This document shows positions 9,686 to 17,077 of a stretch of 20,957 bases of DNA, in pieces. The notes beneath the pieces are model-generated. The model saw nothing but the letters and a program-made list of their open reading frames with translations. It was not told the DNA's origin and did not search any database. This stretch comes from Isoetes engelmannii. Its lineage: Eukaryota > Streptophyta > Lycopodiopsida > Isoetales > Isoetaceae. Position numbers and translations under genes: made by a program. The stretch is taken from assembly GCA_011763485.2 (NCBI GenBank), contig JAANSK020275380.1, positions 1-20,957 on the forward strand, read 5' to 3'. Each line of letters starts with the position of its first letter. Within the stretch, counting starts at the first letter, position 1.

Positions 9686-10879
9686 CTGGACAACATTGCT
9701 ATATAACAAAACCAACAAGCGACCATAGTCACAATTTATGTATGGTCTTCAGAACTTGATGTTATATCTATCTCAGAGAACACGTATAGAAAGGTATCCA
9801 GACAATCTTGACACTATTAGAACCACAAAAATTAAAATCACCTTGACCAATGGAGACCCATTATTTGTAGCATATGCACCAATGACCAGCACATACATTC
9901 CTGCAAACAAAATAAGCTGCTTTAAGAACTGATGCCATTCATACGGGACTGTAAATACACAACACTGTTACTTCTCTATGTTTCCTCTATTTTTAAGTTA
10001 CCCCATAAGCTAAAACTGATCTTGCCTATATATTCATCATGTTGCTTAAGCTATCAATGTACTTTTCATTGACAGAATATTCTGATAATAAAAGGAATTA
10101 CCATATCGAAGTTATGGCCAATGGTTACAGATCGTTCCACATAAACTACACCTTCAGCCTATTCTTTGATGTTATATAGTAAACAAACACTAGCATATTT
10201 CCATATTAACCTGTTTTCCATGTGCGTTTTTCTTGGTCCTTGAGCAAAACCAAATCTATCAAACCACTTCCATCATCTAGCACCATATGTCCCTGTTGAG
10301 GACCTGTTACAATGATACCCTGGAAACAATGATTAAAGAGATTGACACAAAAAGGGAATAACACAATTTTTGTAACATGAATAAGAGCCAAGCAAATTGT
10401 TTGCATCCACCAGTAGTATCAACAAAACTTAACATGCCATATAAGACTTCCAATGGGGCGATGCTATATCAGGTAGATTGCATAACCAGCATCTAGGGCA
10501 CAAATTGGGCATGACAAAGATACTTAAATTACAAGTGCAGAAATAACTAAGAATCTAATACAATAGCTTCAACAGGATTTGAAATTGTAATCCTTTTTTC
10601 TCAAGTTGCTCAATGCGTTGCTGTTATCTGTTAATGAACAGTTTCTACGGCAATGAGGTAAAATGTAGGAATAAGGAATGAAAAAAAAAGATTATTCAAG
10701 CATGTCAAAAGCATGCAAATACACAACGGAAAAAAACAACAAAGGAATCGAATAATTCATCTTGCCTGAAGCCAAGCTCTTTGAAAGCGAAGACCACCGA
10801 TTGCCATTACTCCTGCAGAGGGCGTGGCAAGTGCGAGTTGTGAGATGAAGAGCTTGAGCGCGGGCAAAGTATAGTCCAT
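9563..10879 (-). CDS. RMI2: RMI2, RecQ-mediated genome instability protein 2
   Basis: RMI2 is the small OB-fold subunit of the RecQ helicase-TOP3-RMI1 complex, which dissolves recombination intermediates in the nucleus. Exon 1 is 10879-10766, starting MDYTLPALKLFISQL and ending FQRAWLQ. Exon 2 is 10319-10211 (GIIVTGPQQG, HMVLDDGSGLIDLVLL, RTWKT). Exon 3 is 9900-9842 (MYVLVIGAYATNNGSPLVK). Joined, the first three exons keep one frame and give the conserved order AWLQG, LLDDG-like turn, WKTGMYV and VIGAY known from plant RMI2. Intron 1 begins CAG|GCAAG, a GC-AG donor, with acceptor TTTCCAG. Introns 2 and 3 begin GTTAAT and GTGATT. A candidate last exon is 9685-9563, phase-compatible (acceptor TTGTCCAG), giving ILIGKDDS...KAVLFYQSALDTF and a stop at 9563. 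This would make 134 residues, close to the family's usual size. The last exon is uncertain because the conserved MW.LEV block is not visible. Confidence 0.85.
10760..10768 (-). other. GC-AG 5' splice site of RMI2 intron 1
   Basis: The exon ends TTCAG at 10766 and the intron starts GCAAG at 10765. CAG|GCAAG fits the usual strong consensus around GC donors, and no GT near this point would keep the frame. Confidence 0.7.
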
Positions 10880-10936
10880 TCGCGCGTATTGTAAGAACTT
10901 CAGTTTTTTTCCGTCAATAACGTCGCTAAGAAATGA

Positions 10937-11075
10937 GGTTGGACTATGAAAATAATAGACACTTCAATGTTTATGAAAATAATATTAAGGTTTACCTTAA
11001 TATTATGGTTCAGCGATTAATATGAAAATAATATTAAGGTTTACCTTAATATAATATGATGGTTTACCTTAAGGT
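10937..11075. repeat. AT-rich foldback with repeated palindromes upstream of RMI2
   Basis: A palindrome with 13-nt arms (ATAATATTAAGGT / ACCTTAATATTAT) and a TT loop lies at 10979-11006. A second, less perfect copy follows at about 11027-11055 after a repeated ATGAAAATAATATTAAGG word, and a third partial ACCTTAAGGT is near 11066. The cluster starts about 60 bp before the RMI2 start codon, so it sits in the presumed promoter. It could be a small foldback element. Confidence 0.75.
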
Positions 11076-11464
11076 TCAACGATCTGTGGTGTGGGCAAGT
11101 ATGTCCGGATTTGGATAAATGTATATGGCGTTGTGCATCTGGTGAGCAAGCCCTGATGTATTTGATGGTGTTTGGCGTGTTTTTGGAGTCTGGCATCTTG
11201 TGCTTATGCCTTATCCACAGCTTAGAGACGGGACGTTAAGGATTTTTATAATGTTGTGTTTGCGAGTCCCACCATCCTCTACTTGCAGTTTTCAAGTAAG
11301 CCTTGTGTTTTTGTAGCCTTCATTATGTTGTTTTTTCGTATTCTAGTTCAATTAGCCATGAGGAAGGAAGCCAGAAATGCTGCAAATGTTCGTTCATCTG
11401 CTAAGAGGCTTGACGTTGATAATGATAATGATAATTGCAATTTGATTTATGCAAGTGTGACTCT
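11076..11464. other. No gene recognised
   Basis: The plus frame 11256-11558 has no motif I know. GATAATGATAATGATAAT-like short repeats occur near 11420. Confidence 0.45.
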
Positions 11465-11580
11465 GGCCTGGGGGATGCACCTATCATATAGGGGGTACAT
11501 CATGTGCGTGCACAGTGTCGCCAAAACTCCCCTTGTATATGCCTTAGAAATCTACTAAAAACCCCTGATTTTAGCCACAT
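11465..11580 (+). repeat. Unknown dispersed repeat, copy R2
   Basis: Starts near GGGGGATGCACCTATC and continues TATAGGGGGTA, CATGTGCGTGCA and CCCCTTGTATA. It is homologous to 2281-2405 read on the other strand. A stretch of AAAACCCC words continues to about 11620. Confidence 0.55.
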
Positions 11581-12015
11581 ATTCTACTAGCATCGCGTAA
11601 AAAAGCCCCCCTACATAAGAGTATATATAGTTCAAGCTTCAAGAAGACCCTTTTGGTCATTCTAGATTGTAAGGCTAAAACTATGTGGACCCTCCTTGGA
11701 CTCTAGGCTAGTCCAGTGCAAATGCTCCAGAGTTGTGGTTTATTAATATGGTGAGGTTTTGTGATAGCCATGATGTTGCTGGTGTTGTGGGCTTGAAAGG
11801 GGAAGTGAGCTTGACCATCTGCATTGCCAAGTTGTATTTAAGCTTAATCAAGAAACCCCTATTATTGTGGATGCTAGCATCAAGAGATGCTTCTCTTGAG
11901 GAGATACTATTTTGAAGGGATAGTGCATTACTGTATGAAAGACCTTGGCACAAAATTCACTTTAGTGTGCACATGCACAACATTTCAGAAGGAATATTGA
12001 GATGGGTAAAGATCT
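11581..12015. other. No gene recognised; possible LINE B 3' region
   Basis: Overlapping open frames occur on both strands (plus 11733-11915, minus 11708-11953) with no motif to choose between them. This may be the 3' UTR or decayed tail of LINE B, but no clear poly(A) end is visible. Confidence 0.35.
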
Positions 12016-12189
12016 CTACCTCATGTATGGGGCAGGGAACATAAAAAATGTATTGCGTGCTTCACCTTCTAAAGGTAAGATTCCACATTCAGTCAGCATC
12101 ATTCGATAAGGCGCTTGTGCCTTTACCCTTAATTCCAGCTTGGTACATTTCTTCTGCACCTGTTTAATATCATTCCATAAAGCTTGGGA

Positions 12190-12197
12190 GAGAGCCG
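12190..12197 (+). repeat. Target-site duplication of the MITE, left copy
   Basis: GAGAGCCG, identical to 12591-12598. Confidence 0.88.
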
Positions 12198-12590
12198 CAT
12201 GGTATAAATTAGTGGCTATTCTTCGCCATTTGGCTAAACTTTCGGCTTGACCATTAGGGTTTTGGCGATTTTTAATAGGATAAAAATCCCAAAAAATAAA
12301 GAACTTTAGCCAAACATAAATTAGAATCTTCAAATTTTTTGAAAGATTCGCCAAAATACCTACAAGTTTTCAAGGTATTTTTCTTACTTTAGCAAGATTT
12401 TACTAGTTTTAGTTCAATTCTTACAGAATTTTCACTAAAACTCCAAAATTCTTATAAGTATGGCTAAAGTTTTGCTTCTTCTTTTTAGAAACTTTAGCCA
12501 AAGTATAATTAGAAATTAGAGGAATTCGAGGCAAGTATAGCCAAATCAAGTTCATGGTTTAAAATAAAAAATTTCTTAATTTATACCCTG
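12198..12590. mobile_element. hAT-type MITE inserted in LINE B
   Basis: A 393-bp non-coding AT-rich insertion. Terminal inverted repeats of 14 bp with one mismatch are CATGGTATAAATTA at the left (12198) and CAGGGTATAAATTA on the opposite strand at the right (ending 12590). An 8-bp direct repeat, GAGAGCCG, flanks them exactly (12190-12197 and 12591-12598). An 8-bp duplication and a CA-G-type terminus are the hallmark of hAT transposons (established knowledge). Deleting the element and one flank joins GPAL to SQALW in frame. Subterminal TTTGGCTA words recur inside in both orientations (12229, 12303, 12462, 12488, 12537). It has no transposase, so it would have depended on one elsewhere. Confidence 0.88.
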
Positions 12591-12598
12591 GAGAGCCG
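12591..12598 (+). repeat. Target-site duplication of the MITE, right copy
   Basis: GAGAGCCG, identical to 12190-12197. Confidence 0.88.
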
Positions 12599-13639
12599 GT
12601 CCCCAAATATCGCAGCCATATAGTATGGTACTCTGGACTAATGCAACATATAGTGTCACTTTCATAGACCATGACCCAATGTGGGTTTTCCTATATAGTG
12701 TTTGCATAGAGCATAAAGTTTTCTGACCACTTTCTACTATTTGAGTTGTGACTGCATGCCATCTGTAGTCTCGACTCACAGTGATGTCAAATTACTTATA
12801 ACTATCACATGTCTCAACCATCTATCTTTGATACATGAATCCTTGTGCCTATTTAAGTGCCCAAACTGCTATAATGCGAGGTTTATCCAGATTAATTTGG
12901 ATACATGTTTTATCACAAAAGATAGAGAAAGATCAAGTACATGCTGCATACCCCTCTATGTGCGAGCAAAAAGCACAATGTCATCAGCATATAAAAGAAG
13001 CTGAATAATATATCCAAGAAGCTTTGTGCCTCCCTCACAATGATCACGTATTCAGTCTTCAAGAGTACCACTAAAGAGGCCAAATATAGGTGGTGAGAGT
13101 GGGCAGCCTTGCTTCACACCAACATTACTCTCAATCGTATCAGATATCCATCTTAAATGGCATAGAAAGCTGGACAAGCACCTTCTCATACAACCTTGAA
13201 CAACACCTTGCAAGTCCTTGGGAACTTGCAATTGTTCCATTCTTTCCCATAATTTGCCTCTAGGGACTTTATCAGGCTTTGCGAAAATCAATGAATGCGA
13301 CATAAATAGGTTTTTTCATCCCTTTGATAGAATCAAATATGCATTTAAGCGCAAGCAAATGGTCTAAGGTAGACGTTTGTGGTCTAAAGCCAGCCTGTGT
13401 CTTAGCCCGTTTGTGATTAATTTCAACCTAAGAACTCATTTTTCTTTCTATGATAGAAGCGAACAGTTTAGAAAGAAGACTGCTTACCATTATGATCCTA
13501 TAGCTGTTCATATCTATCAACAAGTCTCCTTTGTGAATGGAGACCACTCAATTCAACTACCAATCCTGAGGAAACCCTTGCTACATTGCCATATTAAACA
13601 ACCGAGCTTTTGGATATATACCAAAGCCAGCCCACTTTA

Positions 13640-14260
13640 AGTGTTCTGCACAAAATTGTCACAACTTGTTGCACGGCACCGTGTCAAAGGCTTTCGCGAA
13701 GTGAACGAAGCACTAGTAGAGGTCCTGCCAGTGGTTCTGCTATCCTCAATGACCGCCCGCAGGGCGAATAAATGATCAATGGTGGAATGCCCAGGGCGAA
13801 ATCCTACCTGGGTAAGAGCCCGAACCTCCGGGGTCTCCGCCCATATGGTTGTGGGCTGCTCAATAATGGTAGCTAGAAGTTTCGTAAAGAGCCATTATGG
13901 TGTGGTAGTTTGCCGGACATTTTGGGTCGACAGTCTTGTATATGGGCACAACTCTGCTACAAGTCCACTTTGGTGGGAGCCCCTCTTGTAGTGTGCTATT
14001 GAACATTGATGTTAGCACCGACACCATTGTCGGCCCGGCCCATTTGAGGAGCTCTGCTTGCATGCCATCCAAATCTGTTGCCTTTCCGTTACGAGGTGCT
14101 GGAGGCCCATTATCACGTCATCCACCGTGATGGTTAAGGGAAATTCCGTCTGTGAGGGTACTGGTGCTTGTGTACCCAGGGGATCATATAGCTGTTGCAG
14201 GTACTGGATCCACTTCTCTGCAGTGATGTCTCCCTCAAGGTGCCGTGTTTTCTTGAGCAC
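13640..14260 (-). pseudogene. LINE A reverse transcriptase, N-terminal part only
   Basis: Contains GDITAEKWIQYLQQLYDP, TITVDDVIMGLQHL, a shift to DGMQAELLKWAGPTMVSVL and GLPPKWTCSRVVPIYKTVDP, another shift to LFTKLLATIIEQ, then VGFRPGHSTIDHLFALRAVI. The last recognisable part is AKAFDTVP around 13690 and QFCAEHL at about 13640. The GFRP..ST.DH and KAFDTVP blocks occur again in LINE B just downstream, which shows that two different elements are joined here. Confidence 0.8.
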
Positions 14261-14689
14261 CTCTCTCCAAAAGCTCCTAGGGTAGCACTCTAGGAGACAT
14301 TACATTCTGTACTGACGCTCTGCCAGATATGTGGTCTTCTTGTTCTTGAGGAATCTGCGGTACTAAGAGACGGCCTGAGGGCGCTAGATGGGATTAGTGA
14401 TGCGACGGAGCTGGCGCTTCAACTCGCGGCACTCGTAAACCAGTGATTCGGGGGGAAAGTGGAGGTCCTGGCCTGCCTGTGCGAGCATCCTCCCCTGAAG
14501 CATGTGTCCACGGCCTCCGTGAGCACCTGGATCAAGCGAGCGGCCTGCTGCTGCAATGTGGGGAGCTGCAGTATCTCCGTCAGGTCCTGCTCGACCGACT
14601 GAGCATAGCTGTCTGCTCGGTCATATTCCAGGCGCAGCTGGGGTAGCGGAGGTGTCGAGTGCACGGTCGTGCGGGTATCTGCAAGGCTA

Positions 14690-15500
14690 TGCAGATGAGG
14701 ATGGGTTGGTGGTTGGAGTCCACTTCCTCATCTCTGGATGCAATGCCGATGCCGGACTTCGCGAGGAGCTGTAAGTGTCGCTCCTCCATGAGCACGTAGT
14801 CGACCACACTGCGGCTGCCCCCCTGGTTCTCCTGCCGATACGTGTATCGGCCGGAGGATGGCCACCGTGCCAGCCATAGATTAGCAAGTCAAAAATGCTG
14901 CAGAGCAAGAGCAGCTACCTTCCATACCGCGTGACATGCCCGTCCTCCGGCACCCGGGGAAGATGTACCTCTGCCGGGTTGAGCTGCATCTTCGGCAAGC
15001 GGGTCAAACCTGGTCACTTGCTCCGTCCCTGTGCGGGCATTAAAGTCTCCAACAAGCATGACCTTCCCTAGCCGCTGATACTATTGTATGTCGTTGTAGA
15101 GATCGTCATACGACTCCATCCTGTCTACAGCCTAATGATTAGCATAGAAGTTACTCTCGGTATGCGGGAAATAGCAGGCTGCCACAAAGAGAGGGGAGTC
15201 GCCATCACAAGGTTGTATGCATACCCACAGGTACCGGTTGTGCCAGTCCATGCTGCACAGGAAAATGGACCGCGCCAATGTGGTGCGGTAGTAGCATGCA
15301 ACGTCGCCATGTCTCCACTTCCCTGTACACTCGTTGAAGACAGAAACATATGTATATCCTGGCAGGGTCGGGAGCCTACGACCAGCGTGCTCCTACGTCT
15401 CCATCAGGAAGATGATGTCCATATCCTGAGCAATAGCGTTCAAACTGTCGCCTTTCTGAAGCCCCGACAATTTCAGGACAACATCTTGAGGCACAGTTCC
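14690..15500 (-). pseudogene. LINE A apurinic-like (EEP) endonuclease, decayed
   Basis: Reads in order, across stops and shifts: LKLSGLQKGDSLNAIAQDMD then IIFLMET (metal-binding Glu, about 15390-15470), SVFNE-like and CTGKWRHGDVA region, PLFVAACYFPHTESNFYANH (about 15130-15190), VMLVGDFNARTG (GDFNARTG at 15027-15050), LLIYGWHGGHPPADTRIGRR, VVDYVLMEERHLQLL and DSNHQPI (about 14700-14720). This is the normal order of the endonuclease/exonuclease/phosphatase fold that nicks target DNA for LINEs. The final SDH motif reads SNH, and in-frame stops occur near 15120 and 15080, so it is inactive. Confidence 0.8.
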
Positions 15501-15599
15501 TATTTTTCGCTCCTGGAGTTTGTTTGGGGGCAGCCGAAGTGGTTGGGATGGCTTGTGCTGCCTGAGTCGCGGCCGCGCCACGCGCCGTATTGGTGTCTA

Positions 15600-16698
15600 T
15601 AGGTACTGGTGTCTCTGCCGCTTCCCTTCTGCGCCTGACATCTCGGATGCGATGAAGTTCTCTCCAACGTAGCTCCTTCTGTGCGAGGGTGAGATCCTAA
15701 CTGATGTAAATGGAGGTGCCTTTTAGTTTCAGGTTCTGTCGCAAGATTGCGTCTCGTGACTACTCGTGGCCGTTCCTGGCGAGGCATTCTATGTTAGCCG
15801 GCTTGAGAGATCTGCAGTGGCTGGGAACTACATCCGATCAAGGACCTTGGTCCGTAGGCGCTCTTGCAAGTCTTCCCCGGCTGACTCCAAGAGCCCGTGC
15901 ACCACCAGTGTGTTGTCGCCATCTACACTCTCTAGACTCCGTGTCTTCCTGGATTGTGCCTCCCGTAGCCTCCCTTGTTTCCCAGGCTAGCTAGGGCCCT
16001 CGAGCTGAGGACCGTGATGCGAATCCTTGTTGTGGCTCTGGCCGAGTCCCGCATGGGGCCTTGGGTGTGTTGAGGGGCCGATGCTGGTCCTGGATGGGTC
16101 GCTGCTCCTCTTGGTTTGAAGCAGGCGTGGGAGGCTGGATCTCCTGACGTGGCACAGATGGTGGTTGCCATCCCGTTGGGGAGTCAATCTGTAGCTGTTG
16201 TATCTAGTTCTCCAGTACACGCAAGCGTGTTCCATGTTCCCGTATCACGTTCACGCAATGTGTTAGCAGGGCATGTGCTCCTGCATGCAGCCCCTTGCCC
16301 GGTTGAGTGACCGTCGCATGCAGCTCGTGCATCTGTCTGTCCAAGCTGTGGAGTGTGGTGGTTGTTAGCCCCATGTCCGTACCCGTGATGCCTGCTTCTG
16401 GCCTGTGGCCACTTTCATGAGCTACCTGCTCAATCTTCGTGCTGAACTGGGCCAAGGCGGCATGCACTTTGTCCTGGAAGCTGCGCCTGGCTTCAACCAT
16501 AGTGTCCATCCTAGAGGAGAGCGCGTCAATTCCTGCCTGGAGGGCATCAAGCCGTCCTCGTTCATGGTGCCTTTCAGAGTGTGTGAGTCTGAGCCCATCC
16601 TGAAGGTGTTGTACTTGAGCCTCCAGAGCAGAGACCCGCTGCTTCTCCGCTGCTAGTTGTTCCTTCAGCACCTTCAGTTCGGAGCAGGGAACGTTCAA
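15600..16698 (-). pseudogene. LINE A ORF1-like coiled-coil protein, decayed
   Basis: The frame from 16698 to 16204 is open for 164 codons. It contains a heptad-rich coiled coil (LKEQLAAEKQRVSALEAQV, then DALQAGIDALSSRMDTM) and ends in VIREHGTRLRVLEN. Its first codon is TTG, so the true start is probably upstream or lost. Pro/Thr/Ser-rich and Arg-rich pieces in shifting frames follow to about 15740. Then comes KGTSIYIS, stop, DLTLAQKELRWRELHRIRDV (about 15660-15720), which looks like the end of an L1-type ORF1 C-terminal domain (INEDLT.a..e.R). ORF1 proteins bind RNA and act as chaperones in retrotransposition (family knowledge). Trimerisation by the coiled coil is inferred. Confidence 0.6.
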
Positions 16699-16748
16699 TA
16701 CTGCATACGTTTTATATTCAAAAAGTATTTTTCGTTTGATATGGCACC

Positions 16749-16769
16749 TTTTTGACGTAACGTCAAAAA
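16749..16769. repeat. Perfect 21-nt palindrome
   Basis: Arms TTTTTGACGT and ACGTCAAAAA around a single A at 16759. Contains two GACGT/ACGTC half-sites of the sort bound by bZIP factors, but no gene with a nearby start is seen. Confidence 0.9.
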
Positions 16770-16802
16770 TACGGCAGAAAAAAATACGACGCCAAAAAAT
16801 TT

Positions 16803-16968
16803 CAAGTAAACGAAACTTCAGTTTCGCTTATCCGGACCCAGTTTCGCATAAGCGAAACCTGAAGTTCGCTTACGCGAACCAAAATTTGCTTCTCTTACGT
16901 GAAATGGATTTTTCCCTTATGCGAATCATTCTTCACGTAAGAGAATCATGCACTTCGCTTACGTAAAA
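16803..16968. repeat. Cluster of TTCGC / GCGAA palindromes, about 22-bp spacing
   Basis: Successive imperfect palindromes: CGAAAC-TTCA-GTTTCG (16811-16826), GTTTCGC-ATAA-GCGAAAC (16841-16858), GTTCGC-TTAC-GCGAAC (16864-16879), TTCTCTTACGTGAA (16890-16903), TTCCCTTATGCGAA (16912-16925), TTCACGTAAGAGAA (16932-16945) and TTCGCTTACGTAAA (16954-16967). The last six start 20-25 bp apart and share the core TTCGCTTACGCGAA, with TTAC/GTAA centres in alternating orientation. The cluster lies between the end of LINE A and the 3' end of the RING pseudogene. It could be a TE terminus, a protein-binding array or a structured DNA/RNA element. Confidence 0.8.
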
Positions 16969-17077
16969 TGTACTTTTATGATTTAATTCATTTTGTGAAG
17001 TGAAACAATTTTTTGCACCACTGTTTGGTCTTTTTTGTGCAGAATAGTACGTATATATAAGAGAAACTAGTTTAGGC

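Larger units (their letters stand above)
12016..13640 (-). mobile_element. LINE fragment B: decayed reverse transcriptase
   Basis: A non-LTR retrotransposon on the minus strand, 5'-truncated within the reverse transcriptase. Order along the minus strand: HLKWAGFGIYPKARLF (13640), KTQAGFRPQTSTLDHLLALK (about 13380-13410), VAFIDFRKA then a two-base frameshift to PDKVPRGKLWERM (about 13270-13310), GVKQGCPLSP (13091-13120), and the catalytic YADD at 12980-12991 in LLLYADDIVLFA. Then come ILYGCDIWGPAL (to 12591), a MITE insertion, and SQALWNDIKQVQKKC with APYRMMLTECGILPLEGEAR to 12016. These are recognised motifs of LINE reverse transcriptases and the C-terminal segment after them. Several stops and shifts are present. 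The base composition is AT-rich, unlike the fused fragment A upstream. Confidence 0.85.
13640..16700 (-). mobile_element. LINE fragment A: GC-rich, ORF1 + endonuclease + start of reverse transcriptase
   Basis: A second, different LINE on the minus strand, markedly more GC-rich than everything around it. It carries an ORF1-like coiled-coil protein (16698 to about 15600), an endonuclease (about 15500-14690), a linker, and the N-terminal half of a reverse transcriptase (about 14260-13640), where it stops abruptly and LINE B begins. Many stops and frameshifts make it dead. The catalytic part of the reverse transcriptase and the 3' end are absent. Confidence 0.85.

Noticed and set aside
9738-9932. 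Plus-strand open frame of 64 codons
   Set aside because: Antisense to RMI2 exon 3, which is supported by homology and splice sites.
11708-11953. Overlapping open frames on both strands beside LINE B
   Set aside because: No motif supports either frame and no splice or start context helps.
15084-15602. Plus-strand open frame of 172 codons
   Set aside because: It lies antisense to the clearly recognisable LINE A endonuclease on the minus strand; GC-rich sequence yields long shadow frames.
16803-16968. CRISPR array
   Set aside because: Units are palindromes with 20-25 bp period, lack 30-nt unique spacers and identical repeats, and the DNA is plant nuclear.
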